Source: JBBDXS01 sp964418365
Lineage (GTDB): Bacteria; Chloroflexota; Dehalococcoidia; DSTF01; RBG-16-68-14
Length of the DNA stretch: 21,686 nt
Reading direction: 5' to 3'
Assembly: GCA_964418365.1 (NCBI GenBank)
Contig: CAYQLM010000053.1
Coordinates: 1 to 21,686, forward strand
In this document: positions 1 through 8,231 of the stretch, in pieces
How positions within the stretch are numbered: the stretch's first letter is position 1
How the letters are laid out: each line of letters begins with the position of its first letter
Program-made: the position numbers and the translations under genes
The notes under the pieces: generated by a model
Database searches by the model: none
Seen by the model: only the letters and a program-made list of their open reading frames with translations
What the model was told of the DNA's origin: nothing

Positions 1-682
1 CCGCCATGGTGAGCGCGGTCAGGCCGACGCGCAGGCGTACGCCCGGCGGCTCGTTCATCTGGCCGAACACGAGCACCGTCTTCTCGATCAGGCCGGACTC
101 GCGCATCTCGTGCCAGAGGTCGTTCCCTTCGCGCGAGCGCTCGCCCACGCCGGCGAAGACCGAGACGCCGCCGTGCTGCGTCGCGATGTTGTGGATCAAC
201 TCCTTGATGATCACGGTCTTGCCCACGCCGGCGCCGCCGTACGCGCCCACCTTACCGCCTCGCGTGAACGGTGCGATCAGGTCGATGATCTTGAGGCCGG
301 TCTCCAGCACTTGGACCTGCGTCTCCTGCTCCTCGAGCGTGGGCGGGATGCGATGGATCGGCATACGCTGCCCGCTGACCTCACCCAGGCCGTCGAGCGG
401 CAGGCCGAGCACGTTAAAGAGCCGGCCCAGCGTGCCGGGCCCGGTCGGCACGGCAATCGCTTTGCCTGTATCGACGGCGCGCGCGCCGCGGCGCAGGCCG
501 TCCGTCGAGTCCATCGCGAGGCAGCGCACCCAGTTGTTGCCCAGGTGCTGCTCGACCTCCGCGACGAGCTTCTGCTTGTCCATCTCGATCTCCACGGCGT
601 TGTGGATGCCCGGCAGTTGGTTCGCCGGAAACTCCACGTCCACCACCGTGCCGATGACTTGCGTCACTTTGCCGTCAGCCAT
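1..682 (-). CDS. atpD: ATP synthase F1 beta subunit, partial (3' end outside window)
   Basis: Catalytic beta subunit of F1Fo ATP synthase, which makes or hydrolyses ATP on the cytoplasmic side of the membrane. Only the first 227 codons are in the window; the gene runs off the left edge. It starts at ATG 682-680, with a strong GGGAGG ribosome site at 688-693, five bases upstream. The N-terminal beta-barrel domain opens MADGKVTQVIGTVVDVEFP. The Walker A loop GGAGVGKT lies at residues 149-156, followed by GERSREGNDLW (180-190) and GQMNEPPGVR (207-216), all hallmarks of beta rather than alpha. It lies 15 bases after the atpG stop, as expected in an atp operon. atpC would be expected beyond the left edge. 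Identification is secure. Confidence 0.97.
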   Translation of the reverse strand, partial: MADGKVTQVIGTVVDVEFPANQLPGIHNAVEIEMDKQKLVAEVEQHLGNNWVRCLAMDSTDGLRRGARAVDTGKAIAVPTGPGTLGRLFNVLGLPLDGLGEVSGQRMPIHRIPPTLEEQETQVQVLETGLKIIDLIAPFTRGGKVGAYGGAGVGKTVIIKELIHNIATQHGGVSVFAGVGERSREGNDLWHEMRESGLIEKTVLVFGQMNEPPGVRLRVGLTALTMA

Positions 683-697
683 GGGTACCTCCCAGCG

Positions 698-1561
698 CTA
701 CGCGCTCAAGCCTGCGACGCCGCCAACGATATCGAGCAGCTCCGTCGTGATCTGCTCCTGGCGCGCCTTGTTGTATGTCAGCGTCAGCCCCTGGATCATC
801 TCTATCGCCGCGTCCGTCGCGTTGCGCATCGCCACCATGCGCGCGGATTGTTCGCTCGCGACGGCTTCCAGCACCGCCGCGTAGATCTGCATCTCGACGT
901 AGCGTGGCAGCAGCTCGGCGAGCAGTGCCTCGCGGCCCGGCTCGTAGATGTAGTCCACGGCGTGGGTCGATGCGTCCGCCGGCGGCTCGATCGGCAGGAG
1001 CTGCTGCACACGCGGCTCCTGCGTCATGGTGTTGACGAAATACGGGTAGACGAGCAGCACGCGATCGAGGTTGCCGCTCAGGTAATCATCGATCACCACG
1101 CGCGCGATCGGGAGTACGTCCGCATAGTCTGGATAGTCGCTCAGCTCAGTGAACTCGGCGATGACGGGCACCTGCACCCGGCGGAAGAAGTCGCGCCCTT
1201 TGCGTCCGATCGCGACGATGCGAGACTGCCCCAGCTCGAGGGCCAGCGCGCTCGCGCGCCGGTTCATGCTGCCCGGCAGGCCACCGCACAGTCCGTGGTT
1301 GGGCGAGATGTGAATGATGCCGGCGGTCTTGACCTCCCGGCGCTGCAGCAGCGGATGCAGCGTATCGGGGTCCATCTGCGAGATCGTCTCGGCGAGATCG
1401 GCCAGCACCCACGTGAGGCGCTCGGCGTAGGGCCTGCTGGCCAGCGCGCGCTGCTGCGCCCGCCGCATCTTGGACGCGGCGACGAGCTCCATCGCCTTCG
1501 TGATTTTGGCGGTGTTCTGGACGGAGCGGATGCGGCGCCGGATCTCGCGGAGTGTTGCCAT
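698..1561 (-). CDS. atpG: ATP synthase F1 gamma subunit
   Basis: Central rotor shaft of F1, coupling rotation of the c-ring to catalysis in the alpha3-beta3 head. It has 287 residues, the usual length for the family. The N-terminal helix MATLREIRRRIRSVQNTAKITKAM and the C-terminal helix (ARMVAMRNATDAA, then YNKARQEQITTELLDIVGG) are the conserved coiled-coil pair. The usual SDRGLCGG signature is altered to SPNHGLCGG near residue 86. The start is ATG 1561-1559 with a weak AGGA ribosome site at 1572-1575, ten bases upstream. Unlike the other junctions in this operon, a 146-base repeat-bearing spacer separates it from atpA, so its translation may be less tightly coupled. Confidence 0.96.
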   Translation of the reverse strand: MATLREIRRRIRSVQNTAKITKAMELVAASKMRRAQQRALASRPYAERLTWVLADLAETISQMDPDTLHPLLQRREVKTAGIIHISPNHGLCGGLPGSMNRRASALALELGQSRIVAIGRKGRDFFRRVQVPVIAEFTELSDYPDYADVLPIARVVIDDYLSGNLDRVLLVYPYFVNTMTQEPRVQQLLPIEPPADASTHAVDYIYEPGREALLAELLPRYVEMQIYAAVLEAVASEQSARMVAMRNATDAAIEMIQGLTLTYNKARQEQITTELLDIVGGVAGLSA

Positions 1562-1707
1562 ATCAACGGATTCCTGAACGGATAGCTGTCAACGGATGCT
1601 GAAACGGATAAACGGACTGCGCTCGTCGCCAGATGTTGGGCGCCTGTTTTGGTAGATCGCGGCACATGGTCATCCGGTAATCCGTTCTCTCCATCCGTTG
1701 TCAGTCG
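1562..1707. repeat. AACGGAT direct and inverted repeats in the atpA-atpG spacer
   Basis: This 146-base spacer holds a cluster of one short motif. AACGGAT occurs at 1565-1571, 1577-1583, 1591-1597 and 1603-1609, with a variant AACGGAC at 1611-1617. The opposite orientation occurs at 1680-1686 (ATCCGTT) and 1693-1699. The longest arms are CTGTCAACGGATG (1586-1598) and CATCCGTTGTCAG (1692-1704), complementary at 12 of 13 positions. In the minus-strand mRNA the right-hand copies can pair with any of several left-hand copies, giving a hairpin that ends near the atpG ribosome site. No open reading frame in it looks real. Whether it regulates, processes the mRNA, or is a small mobile-repeat remnant cannot be told from this window. 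Confidence 0.75.
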
Positions 1708-3219
<1,512 letters not shown>

Positions 3220-3235
3220 GGCGTTTCTCCTGTCG

Positions 3236-3775
3236 TTAGCGCATCGAGCCCGCGAGCTGGCGTTTCAGCGCGAGCAGCTTCGTTCGCGCGCTGCCATCGA
3301 TGAGCCGGTCGCCGATGCGGACGACGAGGCCGCCCAGCATGTCCGGCTCGACGAACGCTTTCACGTCGACTTGCTTCCCGGTGAGCTGCGAGAGACGCTT
3401 GGTGAGCGCCTCGCGCTCGGCGTCGGCCATCGGCACCGCCGTCACGACCTGCGCGTGCGCGATGCCGCGCTCTTCGTCGAACAGCTCTTGGAAGCGCTCG
3501 GCGATCTGCGGCAGCAACGCGAGCCTGCCCTTGGAAGCGAGCAGCCGCACCAGGTTCCACAAGAGCGGCGCCGGCGCGCCGAGCACGCGGCGCAGGAGCT
3601 CCTCCTTCGCCTCGAGCGGCACCTGCTTGCTCTCAACAAACGCGAGTCCCCCCGGTTCTTCCAACACCTGCTTCATCGCTTGCAGGCCGTCGTTCCAGGC
3701 GGCAAGCTCGCCTCGGTCGCGCGCGAGCTCGAACGCCGCCTGCGCGTATCGGTTCGAGGCCCGGTCTTGCAGCAC
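3236..3775 (-). CDS. atpH: ATP synthase F1 delta subunit
   Basis: Delta subunit (OSCP equivalent), which links the top of F1 to the b-subunit peripheral stalk. It has 179 residues, typical for the family, starting MLQDRASNRYAQAAFELARD. The conserved N-terminal helix pattern RYAxAAFELA is clear. The C-terminal part has VVRIGDRLIDGSARTKLLALKRQL, matching the family's GxxxRIGDxxIDxSxxxxLxxL pattern. I chose GTG 3775-3773, one base after the atpF stop codon, over an upstream in-frame start that would give about 39 extra low-complexity residues inside atpF. The near-zero spacing suggests translational coupling to atpF. Confidence 0.93.
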   Translation of the reverse strand: MLQDRASNRYAQAAFELARDRGELAAWNDGLQAMKQVLEEPGGLAFVESKQVPLEAKEELLRRVLGAPAPLLWNLVRLLASKGRLALLPQIAERFQELFDEERGIAHAQVVTAVPMADAEREALTKRLSQLTGKQVDVKAFVEPDMLGGLVVRIGDRLIDGSARTKLLALKRQLAGSMR

Positions 3776-3776
3776 G

Positions 3777-4274
3777 CTAGTTTTCTCCGAAGGCGGCTTC
3801 CGCCAGTACTTCGTCGATGAGGCGCTGGTGGGCCTGCCGGTCGAGCGACTGGTTGATGACCTTCTCGGCCGCGCGCACGGTGAGATCGGCAAACTCCTTG
3901 CGCAGCTCGGCGATCGCTTGGTCGCGTTCGAGCGCGATCTCGTTTCGAGCGCGCTCCAGCAGCTGCTCGGCCTCGCGGCGCGCCTGGTTGCGCGCCTCTT
4001 CCTGCAGCCGGGTCCCTGTTTCCTGCGCCTGCGCCACGAGCGCCTGTCCCTGCTGCCGGGCCTCGTCGAGCTGGCGCGCGACCTCTTGCTCCGCTTCCGC
4101 CGCGTGCTCCTTCGATTGCTCGGCCGCGGCCAGCCCTTCGCGGATGCGCTGCGAGCGCCGATCGAGCATCTCGAGGATCGGCTTGTACAGAAAGAGACGC
4201 AGCAAGATCAGCAGCAAGAAGAAGTTAACAAGCTGCGCAACAAGGACGGGGACGTTTAGGCCTAGCTGACTCAT
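3777..4274 (-). CDS. atpF: ATP synthase Fo b subunit
   Basis: Peripheral-stalk subunit that anchors delta and F1 to the membrane. It has 165 residues. A single N-terminal membrane helix spans about residues 8-30 (NVPVLVAQLVNFFLLLILL), followed by the conserved LYKPILEMLDRR turn at about residues 29-40. A long charged, alanine- and glutamate-rich coiled coil runs to the C-terminus (for example QSKEHAAEAEQEVARQLDEA). The start is ATG 4274-4272, 35 bases after atpE, with only a weak purine-rich ribosome site. The sequence resembles a standard b subunit rather than a b' paralogue, and no second copy lies in the operon. Confidence 0.96.
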   Translation of the reverse strand: MSQLGLNVPVLVAQLVNFFLLLILLRLFLYKPILEMLDRRSQRIREGLAAAEQSKEHAAEAEQEVARQLDEARQQGQALVAQAQETGTRLQEEARNQARREAEQLLERARNEIALERDQAIAELRKEFADLTVRAAEKVINQSLDRQAHQRLIDEVLAEAAFGEN

Positions 4275-4309
4275 CTCGAGCCCGCTTTCTCTCTAGCGTT
4301 CCGTTGGGT

Positions 4310-4576
4310 CTAGAACACGAAGCCGATCATGACCGCGACGACGAGCGCGTAGATCGCGATCGCTTCGGCGAAGGCGATGCCCAGGATCATGTTCGTCTGG
4401 ATCACGGGCTGCGCTTCCGGGTTGCGGCCCAGCGCCTCCATCGCCTTGGAGACGAGCCAGCCGATGCCCAGGCCGGGGCCCAGGCTGCCCGCGCCAATGG
4501 CGATCCCCGCGCCGATGTAGCGCATCGAGTCGTCCGTGAGCGCGAGCATCACCGGTAGTACGAGATTGAGATCCAT
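4310..4576 (-). CDS. atpE: ATP synthase Fo c subunit (proteolipid)
   Basis: Ring-forming proteolipid that carries protons across the membrane. It has 88 residues from ATG 4576-4574, which is preceded by a clear GGAGGAGG ribosome site; an upstream in-frame ATG would add 19 charged residues and is rejected. There are two membrane helices, the first glycine-rich (GAGIAIGAGSLGPGLGIG, residues 22-39), joined by the polar loop R51-N52-P53. The ion-binding carboxylate is Glu71 in AFAEAIAIY. The helix-1 position occupied by Gln in sodium-type rings is Pro34, and Glu71 is followed by Ala rather than Ser or Thr. From family knowledge this indicates proton rather than sodium coupling. Confidence 0.97.
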   Translation of the reverse strand: MDLNLVLPVMLALTDDSMRYIGAGIAIGAGSLGPGLGIGWLVSKAMEALGRNPEAQPVIQTNMILGIAFAEAIAIYALVVAVMIGFVF

Positions 4577-4595
4577 GCCTCCTCCTTTTCGATGC

Positions 4596-5756
4596 CTAGT
4601 GAGCCGTGGCGGCTTCGCTTGGTGGTTGTCCATGGCCTTCGGCCGCGTGCCCGTCGCCGTGACCGGCGATCGCGAGCGTTCCGAAGACGAGTGTGAGCAT
4701 AGCGAACACGAACGCCTGAATGGCGCCGACGAAGAGCTCCAGGCCGTAGAACGGCAGCGCGAGCAGCAGCGGGATTAGGAAGGTCATCACGAGCAGCAGG
4801 ATCTCCCCGGCCAGCATGTTGCCGAAGAGCCGGAACGTGAAGCTGATCAGCCGCGCCACCTCCGTAATGAACTCCATGATGCCGACGAAGAAGTCGATGA
4901 TGCCCATCGGCTGGCCCTGCATGAGCCGGCGCACGTTGAAGAACTTGCCGGCGTAGCTGAAGAAGCCGAGCGCGCTGATCGCCCAGTATTCCACGAAGAT
5001 CGCGGACGCGATGGCGAAGGAGAGCGGCGACATGAGATCGGTATTCACGCTGCGCAGGTAAGGCGCGATGATGCCCGTCTTCTCGCCGGCCTTGAGGCCC
5101 TTCTCCTCGCGCGCCGTTTCGATCGCGTCCTCGCGCTGCGCCGTCTGGCAGCCGGACTTCTCGCTGCCCGAGAGGCCGTTGCAGGGCGAGAGATCGGGCT
5201 CCTCCACCTTGAGCGTCTCCGCGCCGGGCAGGATGAGCGAGAGGCCGCTACTCTTGTACACGACGGTCTCTTCGTGGAACTCTTTCTTTTCCGGCCCCAG
5301 TGTCCCCACCTTGCCGATCGAGTTGAAGACCGGCAGCAAGGCGAACCAGTTCGAGACCAGGATAAAGAGGAACATCGTTGCGATGACGGGGAAGAAGCGT
5401 CGTCCCTCGCGCTCGCCCGCCGTGCCGACGGCCAGGCCGAGCAGCGCTTCGACGATGCCCTCGAGCGCGTTCTGCAGGCCCGACGGGACGAGCTGCATCC
5501 GCCGCGTCGCCAGATAGGCGACGCCGATCAGGAAGATGACGACGATCCATGACGTCAGCAGGGTGTTCGTGACCGGGAAGAAGCCGATCTTCCAGAGGCG
5601 TTCGGCCTTGATCTCAATCACGGGCTTGGCGCCGCGCAGCAGCACCACCTTCAACAGGTCTTCTGCAATGCCGGCCTTGATGAGCACCAGGCCGGCCACC
5701 TGGAAGAGGAGAAGCGCAAGCACGCCGATGATGATGAGCGTCCGCAACCGTGGCAC
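4596..5756 (-). CDS. atpB: ATP synthase Fo a subunit with extended loop
   Basis: Stator subunit that forms the proton half-channels beside the c-ring. The essential arginine is Arg309 in FRLFGNMLAGE, as in the family motif. It has 386 residues, against about 230-290 in most bacteria. The extra length lies in an N-terminal membrane helix plus segment (1-60) and, mainly, in a hydrophilic insertion at about residues 150-228 between LLPVFNSIG and APYLRSVNTD. This loop holds two cysteines, Cys192 and Cys203, and many Glu and Lys residues. The C-terminal tail (365-386) is histidine- and glycine-rich. The start is GTG 5756-5754, three bases after the preceding stop. The a-subunit call is secure; the role of the loop is unknown. 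Confidence 0.95.
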   Translation of the reverse strand: MPRLRTLIIIGVLALLLFQVAGLVLIKAGIAEDLLKVVLLRGAKPVIEIKAERLWKIGFFPVTNTLLTSWIVVIFLIGVAYLATRRMQLVPSGLQNALEGIVEALLGLAVGTAGEREGRRFFPVIATMFLFILVSNWFALLPVFNSIGKVGTLGPEKKEFHEETVVYKSSGLSLILPGAETLKVEEPDLSPCNGLSGSEKSGCQTAQREDAIETAREEKGLKAGEKTGIIAPYLRSVNTDLMSPLSFAIASAIFVEYWAISALGFFSYAGKFFNVRRLMQGQPMGIIDFFVGIMEFITEVARLISFTFRLFGNMLAGEILLLVMTFLIPLLLALPFYGLELFVGAIQAFVFAMLTLVFGTLAIAGHGDGHAAEGHGQPPSEAATAH

Positions 5757-5759
5757 GGC

Positions 5760-5984
5760 CTAGCTCTTCCTCCCCTGACCGGGTTGCAGCACGTCGATCA
5801 GCAGCCGGTAGCCGCCGTAGAAGGCGAGAAAGAGGCCGAGCGCGAGCCCGACCCAGAGAAAGACAAGGGGTCCACCGAAGAGCTTGACATCCAGCACCAG
5901 ACCGCCTGCGATCCCCCCGACGATACAGACCGCGAAATAGAATCCGATACCTAGGAGCCGAGTGGTGGGCGGCAGGCGTTCCAT
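5760..5984 (-). CDS. AtpZ/AtpI-family small membrane protein
   Basis: First gene of the atp operon, 74 residues. It has two predicted membrane helices (about 8-30, GIGFYFAVCIVGGIAGGLVLD, and 38-60, GPLVFLWVGLALGLFLAFYGG) separated by a short loop, and a charged C-terminus. The size, the glycine-rich first helix, the G-x-x-x-D-x-x turn and the position directly before atpB match the small AtpZ/AtpI-like family (putative F0F1-ATPase accessory subunit). Members have been linked to c-ring assembly or magnesium/calcium transport. The start is ATG 5984-5982, with GGAGG at 5994-5998 nine bases upstream. The family call rests on length, topology and place rather than on an invariant motif. Confidence 0.8.
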   Translation of the reverse strand: MERLPPTTRLLGIGFYFAVCIVGGIAGGLVLDVKLFGGPLVFLWVGLALGLFLAFYGGYRLLIDVLQPGQGRKS

Positions 5985-6023
5985 ACGGGCATCCCTCCAT
6001 CGGCCTGCCTGCCGACTTCGAGA

Positions 6024-6052
6024 AGACTATCACAAGGTATCCGAAGGGTCAA
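6024..6052 (-). promoter_or_regulatory. Predicted sigma-70-type promoter of the atp operon
   Basis: On the minus strand, TTGACC (6052-6047) is followed after exactly 17 bases by TAGTCT (6029-6024). A TG one base before the -10 box makes it an extended -10. Transcription would start near 6017, giving a leader of about 33 bases to the first gene, and its ribosome site GGAGG falls inside that leader. The -10 hexamer is only a moderate match, so the call is a prediction. Confidence 0.5.
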
Positions 6053-6064
6053 CGGGAGGGAAGC

Positions 6065-6245
6065 GATCAGCCAGTCAGCCGTCAGCGCTCAGCTATCAGC
6101 GACCGGCCCTCGAAAGGCCCCAGCGAGAGAGCCGAATTGCCACGGCTTCAACGCTTAAGCCTGAGCGCCGACCGCTGAGAGCAAACGGCTGGGCCGCTCA
6201 CGGCTGCAAGCTGAAGGCTGAACGCTGCGGGGCTGAAGGCTAGGA
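6065..6245. repeat. Inverted clusters of TCAGC / GCTGA heptad repeats
   Basis: The 262-base gap 5985-6246 contains two opposed repeat clusters. On the left, TCAGC recurs at 6067, 6075, 6082, 6089 and 6096, a spacing of 8, 7, 7, 7 bases. On the right, GCTGA or close variants recur at 6174, 6210, 6217, 6224, 6232 and 6239, mostly 7-8 bases apart. The clusters are complementary; for example CAGCCGTCAGCGCTCAGC (6078 onwards) pairs at 15 of 18 positions with the segment ending in the GGCTG at 6187-6191. The region lies downstream of the nuclease-family gene and directly upstream of the atp promoter. It could fold as a hairpin or cruciform. No gene is visible in it. Confidence 0.7.
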
Positions 6246-6246
6246 G

Positions 6247-6789
6247 CTAGCCCTTTGGCTTGTCGAGGTCCGAGAGGTCCAGGCTTTCGATGAACTCGCG
6301 GAAGGCGGACATCTTCTGGAGCTCTTCTTCATTCACCTGCCCGAAGCCCTCGGGCCGGGCGGTGCCCTGAACGGGCTGTCCTTCGGCGTCCAGCGCAACG
6401 CCGGCGCGATCCAGCACACCGTCCTCCGCGTAGATCGGCACCTGGACGCGCACGGCGAGCGCGATCGCGTCGCTCGGGCGGGAGTCGATCTCCATCCGTT
6501 CGCCGTTATAGGTGACGAAGATTCGCGCGAAGAACGTATCGTCCGCGAGATCGTTGACGACGACGTACTCGACGTGCGCCCCGAGCTTTTCCATCACGTC
6601 GCGCAGCAGATCATGGGTGAGCGGGCGGGCGACCTGGACTTCTTGCAGCCGGACGGTGATGGCGTCTGCTTCCGCCGGGCCGATCCAGATCGGCAGGTAG
6701 CGGTCGGCTTCCTTCTCCTTAAGGATGACGACTCGCTGATACGTCATCAGGGAAACCCTGATGCCCTCAACCGTCATCTCAATCAGCAT
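6247..6789 (-). CDS. Bifunctional nuclease family protein (DUF151/BFN domain)
   Basis: Protein of 180 residues whose first 130 or so match the BFN domain (DUF151): MTVEGIRVSLMTYQRVVILKE, then RYLPIWIGPAEADAI, RPLTHDLL and DSRPSDAIALAVR. Characterised plant and thermophile members have nuclease activity. In most bacteria the role is unproven, and the family is linked loosely to nucleic-acid metabolism or stress. The C-terminus is acidic and helical (EELQKMSAFREFIESLD), resembling the UvrB/UvrC-interaction-like tail seen in many members. The start is ATG 6789-6787, with no strong ribosome site; ATG at codon 5 is the alternative. It begins eight bases after the upstream exporter stop, so it is probably the last gene of the pyrF operon. 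No catalytic residue can be assigned from sequence alone. Confidence 0.88.
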   Translation of the reverse strand: MLIEMTVEGIRVSLMTYQRVVILKEKEADRYLPIWIGPAEADAITVRLQEVQVARPLTHDLLRDVMEKLGAHVEYVVVNDLADDTFFARIFVTYNGERMEIDSRPSDAIALAVRVQVPIYAEDGVLDRAGVALDAEGQPVQGTARPEGFGQVNEEELQKMSAFREFIESLDLSDLDKPKG

Positions 6790-6797
6790 CGTTGTCT

Positions 6798-8231
6798 TCA
6801 GTCTAAGCTTGTGCCCTCAACGGTGTCAATTGAACCTGGCACTGGGGATGCGCGACCCCAACTGCTCCCCGCGTCTGCTGGTGGATGACCCCCCTCGACC
6901 CAGTGCCGCTCTAGGTACAGGCTGAGCGCGCCCCCACAGCCGACAAGGATGCCTATCGCCGCGATCGTCGTGCTCACACCCAATAGATCGGCAATTCCTC
7001 CCACCACCACGAGTGGGACGAGCGCTACCCCGTTCGCGAGCACCATTTGGGACGCGAGCACCCTGCCGCGCATTTCGATAGGGATCCGCTCATGGAGCGT
7101 CGTTTGCGCGGGCGTGTTGAGCATCGCATAGAAGAAGCCGAGCGGCCCCGCCATCGCCATCGTGAGCGCGACGAGGATCGAGAGGCCGAATATGCGATCG
7201 CTGCCGTTCTCAAATGGGTTGAAGTTCCGCGTGTGGTGGAGCGCGCTCGCGAGGACTTCGACCAGGCCGATGCCCAGCAGACACAGAGCGATGCCGAACA
7301 TGCCGAGCGCCACCGTGCGCGTCTTGCCGAGCCGCGCGACGACCCACGGGACCGCGCGCAGGCCGATCAGGGCGCCGAAGGCAACCGGCGCGAAGACGGT
7401 CACCGCGCTCTTGGGGTCCACTTTTAAGATCGCTTGCATGTATCGCGGCACCATGATCGCAAACAGCAGGATCAGTGTGCTGCTCACGGCGATGTGTGCC
7501 ATTGCAAGCGTGGACTGGGAGTCCTGACGCAGCACACCCAGCGCATCCTTGAACTCCGCGAACGCGCCGCGCAGCTCCTGTATGCCCGGGAAGAGGCGCT
7601 CGCCCTCTTCCTCGCCTTCATGCCCGATGTAGGGCAGCAGGCGCGTCAGCAGCGCCGCTGCCAGAAACGCGACGGTCGCCGTCGCAAACAGGGCCGGTGC
7701 CCCGCCTATCGAGAGCAGGATCGGCGAGAGGACGATGAGCCCCGCGATCTGGGCGATTGTGAAGCCACCGCTGAACAAGCTGTTCGCTGAAATGAGCTGC
7801 TTTCTCGGCACCATGTACGGCACGGATGCGGCGTTGCTGGTCGTGAAGAGCTGGCTAAAGCTGGAGAAGACGATCGTGATGCCGTAGAGCAGGAAGACGT
7901 AGTCACGTGCGAAGAAGTAGCAGATCGACGCCACCGCGCGGCCGATGTTGGTCAGAATCAGCAGCCGTCGCTTACTCCAGCGGTCGACGAGAACGCCTGA
8001 GATCACGCCGAATGCGATCGTGGGCACGACGAACGACAGCACGACCACACTGGTGCTCGTCGTCGAGCTCGTGCGCGCCAGCACGATGACGATGAGGCCG
8101 AACAGGATTGCGTTCTGCGCCGTTTGCGAGATGATCTGTGCCAGCCAGAGGTACAGGAAGTTGCGGTTCGCCAGGACGGGCGGCATCCGCTCGGCGTGTC
8201 TGCCAGCCGTCACCTCGACCGGCCTAAGCAT
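6798..8231 (-). CDS. MFS transporter (MFS_3/EntS-like), exporter 1
   Basis: Major facilitator superfamily permease of 477 residues with about 12 membrane helices. The cytoplasmic motif A between helices 2 and 3 is clear (GVISGVLVDRWSKR, residues 75-88). A charged, acidic central loop at about 200-238 (HEGEEEGERLF) separates the two six-helix halves. The style, especially VPYMVPRKQLISANSLF near 137-153, resembles the MFS_3/enterobactin-exporter-like group, often annotated as drug or metabolite exporters. The substrate cannot be inferred. The start ATG 8231-8229 lies inside the end of the other exporter gene, an 8-base overlap that implies translational coupling. No signal peptide is expected. 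The family call is secure; direction and substrate are not. Confidence 0.9.
   Translation of the reverse strand: MLRPVEVTAGRHAERMPPVLANRNFLYLWLAQIISQTAQNAILFGLIVIVLARTSSTTSTSVVVLSFVVPTIAFGVISGVLVDRWSKRRLLILTNIGRAVASICYFFARDYVFLLYGITIVFSSFSQLFTTSNAASVPYMVPRKQLISANSLFSGGFTIAQIAGLIVLSPILLSIGGAPALFATATVAFLAAALLTRLLPYIGHEGEEEGERLFPGIQELRGAFAEFKDALGVLRQDSQSTLAMAHIAVSSTLILLFAIMVPRYMQAILKVDPKSAVTVFAPVAFGALIGLRAVPWVVARLGKTRTVALGMFGIALCLLGIGLVEVLASALHHTRNFNPFENGSDRIFGLSILVALTMAMAGPLGFFYAMLNTPAQTTLHERIPIEMRGRVLASQMVLANGVALVPLVVVGGIADLLGVSTTIAAIGILVGCGGALSLYLERHWVEGGHPPADAGSSWGRASPVPGSIDTVEGTSLD

Noticed and set aside
110..1585. Plus-strand open frames opposite atpD/atpG (491 codons) and atpA (1813-3303, 496 codons)
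   Set aside because: They lie opposite unmistakable ATP synthase genes and have the same shadow-frame composition.
1562..1707. Miniature transposable element (MITE)
   Set aside because: Inverted ends exist, but I see no convincing target-site duplication and the repeats are internal and multiple. It is kept as a repeat of unknown nature.
6065..6245. CRISPR array
   Set aside because: Units of 5-7 bases with 2-3-base gaps are far too short for repeats and spacers, and no cas genes are present.
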